The position numbers and the translations under genes are program-made. From the NCBI GenBank assembly GCA_029007685.1, contig JAQXIG010000143.1:1-22210 (forward strand): DNA of 22,210 nt, given 5' to 3'. The stretch's first letter is position 1. The number at the start of each line of letters is the position of its first letter. The DNA comes from a bacterium. Lineage in GTDB: Bacteria > Bacillota_I > Bacilli_A > RF39 > UBA660. Under the pieces are notes generated by a model. It did not search any database and had not been told where the DNA came from. It was given only the letters and a program-made list of their open reading frames with translations. This document shows, piece after piece, positions 15,846-22,161 of the stretch.

Positions 15846-15928
15846 TTAATCTTAATTAATTTGTGATAAAAAAATTATATACATCTGTCAATAAGGTTTT
15901 ACTTATTCAAGTATCTATTTTACAAAAC

Positions 15929-16107
15929 CTAGTGTTTACAAATGTTTGCGAGGTTTTTACCAGACATTTTTATCGTAATTTCTATAGCATTTGTTCCTAA
16001 TTGACTATCAGAAATCGTGTGATACAATATAGTAGAATATGAAAAAATTATACTTTTTAATGTATTTGTGGCATTGATTTTAGAAATGAAATCGGTGCTT
16101 TTTTCAT
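15929..16107 (-). pseudogene. Small conserved-looking gene with poly-A frameshift
   Basis: On the minus strand a G-rich SD (AAGGGGGGG) lies 9 bases before ATG 16107-16105, but that frame (MKKAPIS...) stops after 16 codons. Adding one A to the A6 run after ATG would give MKKSTDFISKINATNTLKSI and continue for 59 codons (...LYHTISDSQLGTNAIEITIK...NICKH) to TAG at 15929-15931. The shifted frame reads as a compact folded protein and is open well past the SD. The function is not recognised. The likeliest explanations are a one-base deletion, a homopolymer sequencing error, or slippage on the A tract. An upstream in-frame ATG at 16153 exists but lies at the transcription start without an SD. Confidence 0.45.
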
Positions 16108-16159
16108 ATTCTAAGTCCCCCCCTTTTTTACAGAAATAAAAAGTTGGTACCAAGAATTA

Positions 16160-16186
16160 ATTATATTATTCTGCCCTTAATGTCAA
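16160..16186 (-). promoter_or_regulatory. Minus-strand promoter for the 15929-16107 gene
   Basis: TTGACA (16181-16186 on the minus strand) and TATAAT (16160-16165) are both perfect hexamers, but with a short 15-bp spacer. Short spacing often means weak basal use or factor dependence. Confidence 0.5.
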
Positions 16187-16218
16187 AATATTAAAAAAAA
16201 TACTTTTAAAAGTGTGTA

Positions 16219-16272
16219 CGATTGTATAACACCCTTATAAAATAAAGAGGTTAAGGTAAACAATTGTATAAC
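16219..16272. repeat. Pair of 12-bp direct repeats (iteron-like)
   Basis: CGATTGTATAAC at 16219-16230 and CAATTGTATAAC at 16261-16272 differ at one position and start 42 bp apart (about four helical turns), so the copies face the same side of the DNA. They are followed by the TTTTATAAAT pair (16276, 16300), which start 24 bp apart. Confidence 0.6.
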
Positions 16273-16310
16273 GAATTTTATAAATGTAAACACTAATGAT
16301 TTTATAAATA

Positions 16311-16368
16311 CCTTATAGAATAAGGATAAACTCACTACTAGTGAGTTGTTTGTAAACAGGTTTATCCT
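16311..16368. repeat. Nested inverted repeat / cruciform
   Basis: Outer arms AGGATAAAC (16323-16331) and GTTTATCCT (16360-16368) are perfect. Inside is AACTCACTA-C-TAGTGAGTT (16329-16347), perfect 9-bp arms around one base, and next to it TGTTTGTAAACA (16348-16358 region). CCTTA/TAAGG (16311-16325) forms another small hairpin at the edge. Alternative foldings share the same bases, which is typical of oriT or single-strand origin structures. Confidence 0.65.
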
Positions 16369-16454
16369 GCTTTTATTAAATTTTAATTAAATTATAATAT
16401 TTGTTTTCAAAATAATAAAAAATAGTACCAAAATTAAGGAAAGGAAGATGAAAA

Positions 16455-16628
16455 ATGAGATCAAATAAAACAGTACAAAAGAAGTTTAGAATAGATACTA
16501 ATACTGATAAAGTATTTCAAAGAATACTAGCAGCAAAAAAAGAATCAATGCAGTCTGTAATTGAATCTATGCTAAAAGATTATATTTATAATAATCTTAA
16601 AATTGTTATTGAAAATAATAAGCAATAA
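16455..16628 (+). CDS. Ribbon-helix-helix DNA-binding protein (57 residues)
   Basis: Begins MRSNKTVQKKFRIDTNTD, with SD AAGGAAG (16441-16447) 7 bases before the ATG, and ends TAA 16626-16628. A basic N-terminus, a short strand (VQKKFRID), and two helices (DKVFQRILAAKKES, MQSVIESMLKDYIYN) match the Arc/MetJ/ParG-type ribbon-helix-helix fold, which binds DNA as a dimer through the strand pair. It lies directly after the repeat-rich region. Such proteins act as relaxosome accessory factors, copy-number or partition repressors, or antitoxins. It is also the right size for an integrase directionality factor. Which of these it is cannot be told from sequence. Confidence 0.65.
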   Translation: MRSNKTVQKKFRIDTNTDKVFQRILAAKKESMQSVIESMLKDYIYNNLKIVIENNKQ

Positions 16629-16648
16629 TATTTTAATTTATTTAGCCG

Positions 16649-16677
16649 CTGACAGATTATTTCAAGCGCGATATAAT
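16649..16677 (+). promoter_or_regulatory. Sigma-A-type promoter for the 94-residue gene
   Basis: CTGACA (16649-16654), a 17-bp spacer and TATAAT (16672-16677). The start codon is 23 bp beyond, with SD AAGGCGG. It is the best vegetative promoter in the right third of the element. Confidence 0.7.
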
Positions 16678-16699
16678 GCGATTGTAAGGCGGTGGAATA

Positions 16700-16984
16700 A
16701 TGAAAGAAGATATTTTTAAAGATATTTACAAACGACAAAAAAATAGAAAGAAAGAGTTTTTATATACTGAACTTTTATGTGAAATTATAATGTTGAGATA
16801 TGAATTTGTGTATGAAAATATTAATAGGAAAGATGTATTAAATGAATTACCTAGTTTGAGGGATTTTACTAAAACGAAAATTGACGAGATTTATGAAAAT
16901 GCTATTAAATTATTACACATAAAATATAATGTGGAAATTATACAAGACAATCCTTTTGTTTTTAAAGATAATAGAAATATTTAA
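16700..16984 (+). CDS. Small helical hypothetical protein
   Basis: A 94-residue protein. SD AAGGCGGTGG lies before ATG 16700. It is charged and helical throughout (EDIFKDIYKRQKNRKKEF, LLCEIIMLRYEFVYENINRK) with no membrane helix or known motif. It stands as a single gene between a good promoter and a strong terminator, so its expression is separate from the integrase. It may be a regulator or an excision factor, but nothing in the sequence decides this. Confidence 0.65.
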   Translation: MKEDIFKDIYKRQKNRKKEFLYTELLCEIIMLRYEFVYENINRKDVLNELPSLRDFTKTKIDEIYENAIKLLHIKYNVEIIQDNPFVFKDNRNI

Positions 16985-17006
16985 TAAATAAAAAATATAC
17001 AAATTT

Positions 17007-17045
17007 AGATAAGAATAGACAAAATACTATTCTTATCTTTTTTTG
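17007..17045 (+). terminator. Strong intrinsic terminator
   Basis: A 12-bp perfect stem AGATAAGAATAG / CTATTCTTATCT (17007-17018, 17027-17038) with an 8-base loop is followed by a run of T. It isolates the upstream small gene from the integrase unit. Confidence 0.9.
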
Positions 17046-17087
17046 TTTGAATACAATTTTATAAAGAGTATAAAGAGGGGGAATTAT

Positions 17088-17234
17088 TTGAAAAAAATAA
17101 TTTATAAGATAAAAAATGAATTTAAAAAAGATGATAATATGACAGAAGAAGAATTAAAACTTCTATTTAATAAAAAACTTTTAAAGGTAATACTTTCTAT
17201 TGAGAAAAGTGATTATGGGCGCTGTAATTTTTAA
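17088..17234 (+). CDS. Small basic/acidic protein upstream of the integrase (48 residues, TTG start)
   Basis: A strong SD (AGAGGGGG, 17074-17081) lies 6 bases before TTG 17088, giving a 48-residue protein: a lysine-rich first half (KKIIYKIKNEFKKDDN) and an acidic-helical second half (MTEEELKLLFNKKLLKVILS). An internal ATG at 17139 would give a shorter form. It lies 69 bp before the integrase and after a terminator. Small proteins in this place are often recombination directionality factors or regulators of the integrase; no family is recognised. Confidence 0.5.
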   Translation: MKKIIYKIKNEFKKDDNMTEEELKLLFNKKLLKVILSIEKSDYGRCNF

Positions 17235-17303
17235 TTTGACGCGTTATAATTTTGTTATGTTATCAATGAATTCAGTTAAATCAGTAAAGGAGATTGATTT
17301 AAT

Positions 17304-19397
17304 GTGAAAAAAATTGTTGAAGCAGCAGAAATTATTATAAGGAGAGTGGTGCTTTATTTAAGACTTTCAAAAGAAGATATTGATAAACCTACAAAAAAAG
17401 CTATAAGTGAGAGTATTAAGAATCAAGAACTTATGCTTCGTGAAGAAGCTAGTAAACATCCTGATTGGGAAATAGTTGGGGTATATTGTGATGAGGATTT
17501 TTCTGGCGCTGGTACTTATAGGCCTGATTTTGAAAAAGTAATTAATCTTTGTGAAAATGGTGAAGTTGATATTGTTTTATGTAAGAGTCAATCAAGATTT
17601 TCAAGAGATATGGAAATCATTGAAAAATATCTTCATAATAAGTTTATTGAATGGGGAGTTCGTTTTGTTAGTTTAGTTGATAATGCTGATACTGATAATA
17701 AGGGTAATAAAAAGGCTAGACAAATAAACGCACTTGTTAATGAATGGTATTTAGAAGATTTATCAGATAACATAAAGGCTACTTTTAGAACTAAATGGAA
17801 AGCTGGTGAATGTACTTCTTCGTTTGCTAAATATGGACTGATGAAAGATCCAAAAAATAAAAATCATTTGCTTATTGATCCTGTTGCTAGTGAAGTTTTA
17901 AGACAAATGGGAAAAATGGTTTTAGTAGGATACGGTCAAGATAAAATTGCTAATATATTAGAAGAAAATAATATTCCAAGTCCATACGAATATAAAGCTA
18001 TGAATGGTTGTAAATTAAAGATACCAGTTTCAGAAAAAGAAGATAAAACTTCTATCTCAAAAGCTGGTTCTTACATAATTAGAATATCTTTATATAATAG
18101 CTATAAACAAATATTACGTGACATAAAATCTGTTTTTATTTTTGGTACTGAAGAAGTAAAAAAATATAATTCAAGGTTTCATATTAGGATTAGGTCAATT
18201 AGTGAAGACTTAAAACTATACTATACGATAGATGATACATTAAATAATATTGATAAACTTGATATTAATACTATTGATTTTAATAATGATTTGTGGATAG
18301 AGTTAAAAGCTAATGATACTATTCCAGATAATGTAAGATATATGGCTTGTTTTAATGAAGAATTAGATAGATTAATAGAAACTGGTTTTGAAATAGAATT
18401 GAAATTAGATGAAAATAGAAAACATGATATTTATAAATTATTTACTAAGTCAGTGGCAATAGATACTGATATGGATTTTTCTTTTGAATATGAAATAAGA
18501 AGAAAATATAAATGGAATGGTAGAGTTATTTATAAAATGTTGAGAGATGAAGTTTATAATGGTACTTTAACACAAGGTAAAACAAGAAGAATAAGTTATA
18601 AAAATCATAAATGTATTTCAGCAAAAAAACAGCATTGGGTATCGGTAGATAGTGCGCTTGAAAAAGTATTTGATGATGAAAACTGGTTAGCTATTCAAGA
18701 AAAATTAAATAAAGCTAGTCGCTCTGGCTCAGATGGAGTTAAGCACATTTTTTGTGGAAAAGCATATTGTGAAGTGTGTGGAAGTATCTTACATAAAAAT
18801 TCTAGTAGGACTAATAGTAATAGTGAAAAAATTGATTATTTATTATGTAGAGATAAACAAAATAAATGGGCTAATTGTGATAATAGCAAGTCTATTAAGT
18901 TGAATGAGTTAAAAAGTTATGTTATACAATCAATTAATAATGTTTTGGAAGAATACTATGATTCTAAAATATTAACTAAATTACACAAAGAAGTTGTTGA
19001 TAAAGATTTATTTAAAGATAAAATTGAAAGTCTTAATAAAGAAAAAAAGGACATACAAGCTCTTATCAAAAAGAAAAATGGTATATTTCTCGGATTATAT
19101 GAAGATAGAGCAGAGGGTATTATAGATGATAGTGATTTTACAGCATTACGCAAAAAATATAAAGAAGATGTAGATAAGTTAAATGAAAGAACACTAACAA
19201 TTGATGATGAATTAAAACTTATAGAAATTAAACAAAATAAATTAAAGAATAAAGATGCTTTATTATCTAAGTATCAACATATAGAAGAACTAACACCACA
19301 AATGCTAGATGAGTTTATAGATAAAATACAAGTAGGAAAAGTTAATCCAGTGGATAATACAAGAGAAATAACAATAGTTTGGAACTTTCAAACTTAA
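17304..19397 (+). CDS. Large serine recombinase (integrase) with an inserted domain
   Basis: A 697-residue protein. GTG 17304 follows SD AAAGGAG by 11 bases. The N-terminal resolvase domain has the catalytic Ser22 in RVVLYLRLSKED, then CDEDFSGAGTYRPDF and LCKSQSRFSRD. A recombinase domain follows (KAGECTSSFAKYGLMKDP, DKIANILEENNIPSPYEYKA). Normally the W-x-x-x-x-I-x-x-x-L-x-x-x-x-Y-x-G motif comes soon after; here KWNGRVIYKMLRDEVYNGTL is near residue 402, after about 155 extra residues. A zinc ribbon (CEVCG near 489, LLCRDKQNKWANC near 513-525) and a coiled coil (about 562-665) end the protein, as expected for attP/attB choice and directionality. It cuts both sites at a central dinucleotide. 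It stops 21 bp before the attR arm. Confidence 0.95.
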   Translation: MKKIVEAAEIIIRRVVLYLRLSKEDIDKPTKKAISESIKNQELMLREEASKHPDWEIVGVYCDEDFSGAGTYRPDFEKVINLCENGEVDIVLCKSQSRFSRDMEIIEKYLHNKFIEWGVRFVSLVDNADTDNKGNKKARQINALVNEWYLEDLSDNIKATFRTKWKAGECTSSFAKYGLMKDPKNKNHLLIDPVASEVLRQMGKMVLVGYGQDKIANILEENNIPSPYEYKAMNGCKLKIPVSEKEDKTSISKAGSYIIRISLYNSYKQILRDIKSVFIFGTEEVKKYNSRFHIRIRSISEDLKLYYTIDDTLNNIDKLDINTIDFNNDLWIELKANDTIPDNVRYMACFNEELDRLIETGFEIELKLDENRKHDIYKLFTKSVAIDTDMDFSFEYEIRRKYKWNGRVIYKMLRDEVYNGTLTQGKTRRISYKNHKCISAKKQHWVSVDSALEKVFDDENWLAIQEKLNKASRSGSDGVKHIFCGKAYCEVCGSILHKNSSRTNSNSEKIDYLLCRDKQNKWANCDNSKSIKLNELKSYVIQSINNVLEEYYDSKILTKLHKEVVDKDLFKDKIESLNKEKKDIQALIKKKNGIFLGLYEDRAEGIIDDSDFTALRKKYKEDVDKLNERTLTIDDELKLIEIKQNKLKNKDALLSKYQHIEELTPQMLDEFIDKIQVGKVNPVDNTREITIVWNFQT

Positions 19398-19401
19398 TAA
19401 A

Positions 19402-19566
19402 TTATATGTGTGTGGATAATGTTATTGGAACAGTAGGCCCAGTAGGCCCCGTAGGTCCACCACTAGGTCCCGTAGGTCCGGTAGGTCCCGTAGGTCCTAA
19501 TAAAAAGCATCCATTAGGTAGTTTGCAAAAACTACTGTGGCAACATCTGTCATTTTCTTTCTTCAT
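19402..19566 (-). pseudogene. 5' part of the collagen-like spore-surface gene, split by the element
   Basis: ATG 19566-19564 has SD GGAAGGA (19571-19577). The product starts with a Cys-rich leader (MKKENDRCCHSSFCKLPNGC), then LLGPTGPTGPTGPSGGPTGP. After codon 45 (ACT, 19434-19432) the frame crosses the core into element DNA, adds VPITLSTHI and stops at 19402-19404. Codon 45 is also the first codon of the 3' piece at 3404-3402, in the same phase, so excision would restore 419 uninterrupted codons. In the present state only a 54-residue peptide can be made. Transcription of the integrase on the opposite strand ends just short of this fragment, with no strong terminator in between, so antisense read-through is likely. 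Confidence 0.9.
19419..19448. other. attR: right attachment site of the element
   Basis: The element arm ATGTTATTGGAACA (19419-19432), core GT (19433-19434) and chromosomal collagen repeat (19435-19448). Joined in the circle, the two arms flank GT symmetrically. The rebuilt chromosomal site lies within G-P-T codons and is only weakly symmetric, as is common for attB. Confidence 0.8.
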
Positions 19567-19587
19567 TTTATCCTTCCTTTCTAATAC

Positions 19588-19614
19588 TAATATATGTTTT
19601 ATTTGTCGTGGTGT
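19588..19614 (-). promoter_or_regulatory. Possible mother-cell sigma (SigK/SigE-type) promoter of the collagen-like gene
   Basis: On the minus strand CATATATTA (19596-19588) matches the SigK -10 consensus CATAnnnTA, with AC 16 bp upstream (19614-19613). It is 22 bp upstream of the ATG, with the SD in between. In AT-rich DNA a 6-base match can occur by chance, so this needs support from the flanking genes: a second CATAnnnTA box lies in front of the amidase-LysM gene. Confidence 0.4.
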
Positions 19615-20700
19615 TTATGTCAAAGACATATTTCTGTTCACTTTACTTTGCCATTTTTTTGTTAATTCTACAGTTTTTTGCCACGTTTTTGGGCCCACAA
19701 TGCCATTTACTTCATGAACAAATCCTTTCTCTAATACTTTAATTGATTTTTCTGTTATTTCTGTTAGTTTATCAAAGATTCCAGTCAGTTTTACTTCTGG
19801 AATATCATAGCTCTTTTCACATATTTTTAATAAATAATTTTGTAGTACTTCCACATCATCTCTGCTCATTCCAAGGGATAAGAATCTACCTGGATAGATT
19901 TCATCTTCATATTTTTTGTATTTTTCTGGTAATTTGTTTAATGTTTTTTTATAGATTTCTTGTAGTTTATTCCAAGTTTCTCTATCTACAGCACCGGTCA
20001 TTTCTCAATTATATTTATTTTGGAAGTTCATTACCATTTCTTTGGTATTTTCCGTATAGATAGAATCAATAGTTAATAGTGGTAACTCATCATCAAAAAA
20101 GAAAATTACACCTAAATAATAATGTAATACTTGTACATGGGGACCGATATCACCATGTTTTAAAGTGGTATCGTATTGTATTTGGGCTTCTTCTAATTTA
20201 ATTCCTTCTGAGTATAAGTCATAAACTTTTTTAACACTGTTATAAATATATTTGATTTTGTACCAGGTAGCTTTATCTATCATACCTGTTTGTGGTAAAT
20301 TAAATATTTCTTGAAATTTTTTGACACAGGTTTCTGTTTCTACTGTAAAAAATATGTTTACGGAAGTTATTGGTGGTAGAAGAGGATAATTCTTTTTAAT
20401 TCGATTTAATTCACGTTGTACAATTCTAATTTCTTCTCTAGCATCTCCAATCTTTAGAGTAACTCCGGGATAGGAAGAAATGGGCGCATTAATTTTTGTA
20501 TCTGTAATTATTTTAATGTCATCTCCATAGTAGTGTTTTAAAATATCTAGAGTGGCTTTTCCTTATAAATAGGGATTAGATTTACATATTGAATCATTCA
20601 TCGGTTTTTCCCTCGTAGATGGTGAAATTTTTTCCTTGAATTTATTTTTGAATTTTTATTTTAACGTCAGGGACGGGAATAGCCTGATTTGCTAAGTAGA
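19615..20700 (-). pseudogene. Decayed SpoIID-like/peptidoglycan-binding spore-envelope gene
   Basis: One frame from about 20601 to 19615 carries two internal stops (TAA 20563-20565, TGA 20005-20007). Its content is still clear: ATLDILKHYYGDDIKII, resembling the end of a SpoIID-type domain, then repeated PG_binding_1 modules: PGVTLKIGDAREEIRIVQRE...FQEIFNLPQTGMIDKATW; LKHGDIGPHVQVLHYYLG...FQNKYN-stop-EMTGAVDRETW; and LSLGMSRDDVEVLQNYLL...VNGIVGPKTW. Upstream (about 20700-20610, other phase) IYLANQAIPVPDVKIKI and FTIYEGKTDE look like its former N-terminal beta domain. Intact homologues are sporulation-associated clostridial proteins with SpoIID-like and multiple peptidoglycan-binding domains. 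The middle is deleted. Its 3' end is 49 bp before the collagen-like start, same strand. Confidence 0.75.
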
Positions 20701-20731
20701 TTTGAATTTTTAGAATTTAATAAGTAGGATT

Positions 20732-21663
20732 TTATTTTAAAAAATTTGATAAATTGAATTTTGTTCTATATTGCATTACCCTTTCTATTATAAGTTGTTG
20801 TCCAATGGACAATAGATTAGAAGTTAGATTGTTTAATTCTGTTATTCTGGATACAGTTGTGTTATATTTTTTAGAAATCGAATATAGACTATCATTTTTT
20901 TGAACTGTGTATATTATTGTGTTTGATAGTTCTTCTATTTTATCTATTTCTCCATATCAGGCTTCCTGAGTTATTGTTTCATCTTGTTTGGTTTCTATTT
21001 TTAAAATTTGACCAATTGATAGTGTAGTAGTTGCTAATGAATTGTCTTTTATAATATCGTTCACAGTAGTATTAAATGCCTTCGCAATACTATATAGACA
21101 ACAGTATAGTTACTACGCTTTTCTTTCTTTTGTATGTGTTTTAAGACTGCTTCTACAATTAGATGAGCAAATAATCCACAATGATCTTCTGGATCATCAA
21201 CGTTGAAGTAACAATCAAAAATAATGGTTGGATGATGTTTAGTTCACGGTGGATAAAATGATAGTCTTTTTGCCAATCTGCCGGTAATATTTTCGTTCAG
21301 GGGTGGCTACATTTAAAATTCCTTCTTTTAATATTTCATAAATTTCGTTGGCTAGATTTGTTTCATCATACATGGAATAAACAATAAACGTATCTGGGTC
21401 ATCAAAGTGATCATAAATTGAAAGAATAATGGTTCGTTCTTTGTCAATAATCATATTTGCTATTTTATAAATTCTATCAAAGGGAGTAATTGTTTCATCA
21501 TCTTTTCTAGTTGTTAAGATGGTAAGAGGGATATCTTCCAATGCTTTTTTAGGTAATTCACAATATATAAGGTGTAATCTTTTTTGTGAAATCCTTTATG
21601 GCTATTTCCAAAATCTTCACCACCATGACTGGTATCTAAAATAATGGTATATTTTTCATTCAT
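20732..21663 (-). pseudogene. Decayed N-acetylmuramoyl-L-alanine amidase with two LysM domains
   Basis: ATG 21663-21661 has SD AAGAAGG. The product opens MNEKYTIILDTSHGGEDFGN, the Amidase_3 zinc-site start (normally D-x-G-H-G-G), and runs to YLKK. One A seems to be missing from an A6 run near 21550; the other frame continues ALEDIPLTILTTRKDDETIT...PFDRIYKIAN and then, after a stop, HHPTIIFDCYFNVDDPEDHC, the amidase C-terminus. Two LysM modules follow: LYSIAKAFNTTVNDI...LSIGQILKI and YTVQKNDSLYSISKKYNTTV...LLSIGQQLII, with an in-frame TGA between them. The protein would have bound and cleaved cortex or cell-wall peptidoglycan. At least two frame breaks and two stops make it non-functional. Confidence 0.8.
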
Positions 21664-21682
21664 AGTTGAATCCTTCTTATTT

Positions 21683-21691
21683 TATTCTATG
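21683..21691 (-). promoter_or_regulatory. CATAnnnTA-type -10 box upstream of the amidase-LysM pseudogene
   Basis: On the minus strand CATAGAATA matches CATAnnnTA, 19 bp upstream of the ATG. No clear -35 is seen. It may be a relic of a mother-cell (SigE/SigK) promoter. Confidence 0.35.
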
Positions 21692-21695
21692 TTTT

Positions 21696-21723
21696 TTGAC
21701 ACTATAAAATAACTAGGTATGTT
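21696..21723 (+). promoter_or_regulatory. Vegetative-type promoter upstream of HAD remnant / pflB
   Basis: TTGACA (21696-21701), a 16-bp spacer and TATGTT (21718-21723). It lies 23 bp before ATG 21747 and may now serve mainly the downstream pflB. Confidence 0.4.
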
Positions 21724-21746
21724 ATTATGAGTTAGGTGATTATTAT

Positions 21747-22160
21747 ATGAAAAAGATTATTTTTATTCATATCGATAAAGATTTCTGTATGTCTAAAGGT
21801 GGGGTTATGAAACAAGCATGGAATACTATTCATAAATTACAAAAAGAAGTTATAGTTTCTGGGGAAATTCTCAGATATATTTCATTGTTTCAAACCAAGG
21901 TTTCTTATGCTATTTTTTTCTATTTTTTCATTGTTTTATTGTTTATGGCTTTTATTCTAAACAGCGATTGATAATCACAAGATAGGGTGATAGAATTGCA
22001 TTTGTCTATGTTTAATGAAGTTGGTACTAAAATAGTGATGCTTAGTGCTGATTCTTTTTGTAAGGAAAAGGCAGATGCTGTTACGTTGTCAAATGGTAAA
22101 AATGGTGTTGCATATTATTTAGAAAAATTGATAAAATATAGTAGAGAAGGAGGAATGTAG
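21747..22160 (+). pseudogene. Remnant of a Cof-type HAD phosphatase gene
   Basis: The 5' piece MKKIIFIHIDKDFCMSKGGV...MKQAWNTIHKLQ matches the start of Cof-like HAD hydrolases (normally IFIDIDGTL), but the nucleophile Asp is replaced by His and the following D-G-T-L is lost. After residues unlike the family, two stops (TGA 21969-21971, TAA 21972-21974) occur. The same frame then gives LHLSMFNEVGTKIVMLSADS...KADAVTLSNGKNGVAYYLEK, the C-terminal part of the same family, ending at TAG 22158-22160. About 140 central residues, including motifs II-III and the cap, are missing, so this is an internal-deletion pseudogene. Confidence 0.7.
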
Positions 22161-22161
22161 A

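Larger units (their letters stand above)
15846..16454. other. Repeat-rich cis region of the element (candidate oriT/ori)
   Basis: Apart from one frameshifted small gene on the minus strand (to 16107), this stretch holds no (+) gene but has many repeats: TGTAAACA or its complement at 15933-15940, 16285-16292 and 16351-16358; a near-copy GGTAAACA at 16255; two 12-bp repeats at 16219 and 16261; TTTTATAAAT at 16276 and 16300; and a nested inverted repeat at 16311-16368. A ribbon-helix-helix gene follows directly. This is the usual make-up of a plasmid-type origin, transfer origin or partition site. Confidence 0.5.
3405..19434 (+). mobile_element. 16.03-kb serine-integrase element inserted in a collagen-like gene
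   Basis: The ends are set by the two GT cores (3403-3404 and 19433-19434) with their inverted 14-bp arms. The integrase gene lies at the right end and stops at 19397, 21 bp from the right arm, as usual for large serine recombinase elements. Contents: a nucleotide-hydrolase cargo block, MerR and AraC regulators, a membrane-anchored ParB-like protein, a VirD4-like ATPase operon, a repeat-rich cis region, a ribbon-helix-helix protein, and integrase. No capsid, tail, lysis or relaxase gene is recognised, so it is not an obvious prophage or a complete integrative conjugative element. An integrative mobilizable element or a domesticated intervening element fits best. Confidence 0.85.

Noticed and set aside
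3405..19434. Complete prophage or complete integrative conjugative element
   Set aside because: No capsid, portal, terminase, tail, lysis, relaxase or VirB-type genes are recognisable; only an integrase and one VirD4-like ATPase.
20599..20614. GAGGG followed by ATG as a genuine start for the peptidoglycan-binding gene
   Set aside because: The frame stops at codon 13, and the SD-like bases fall inside the older coding remnant IYEGKTDE in another phase, so the match is probably accidental.
20005..21000. Use of TGA as tryptophan (code 4), since two internal stops in the right-flank genes are TGA
   Set aside because: An element gene ends naturally with TGA (4391-4393), tryptophan is encoded by TGG throughout, and the other broken genes contain TAG, TAA and frameshifts that code 4 would not fix. 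Spore-envelope genes also argue against a mollicute.
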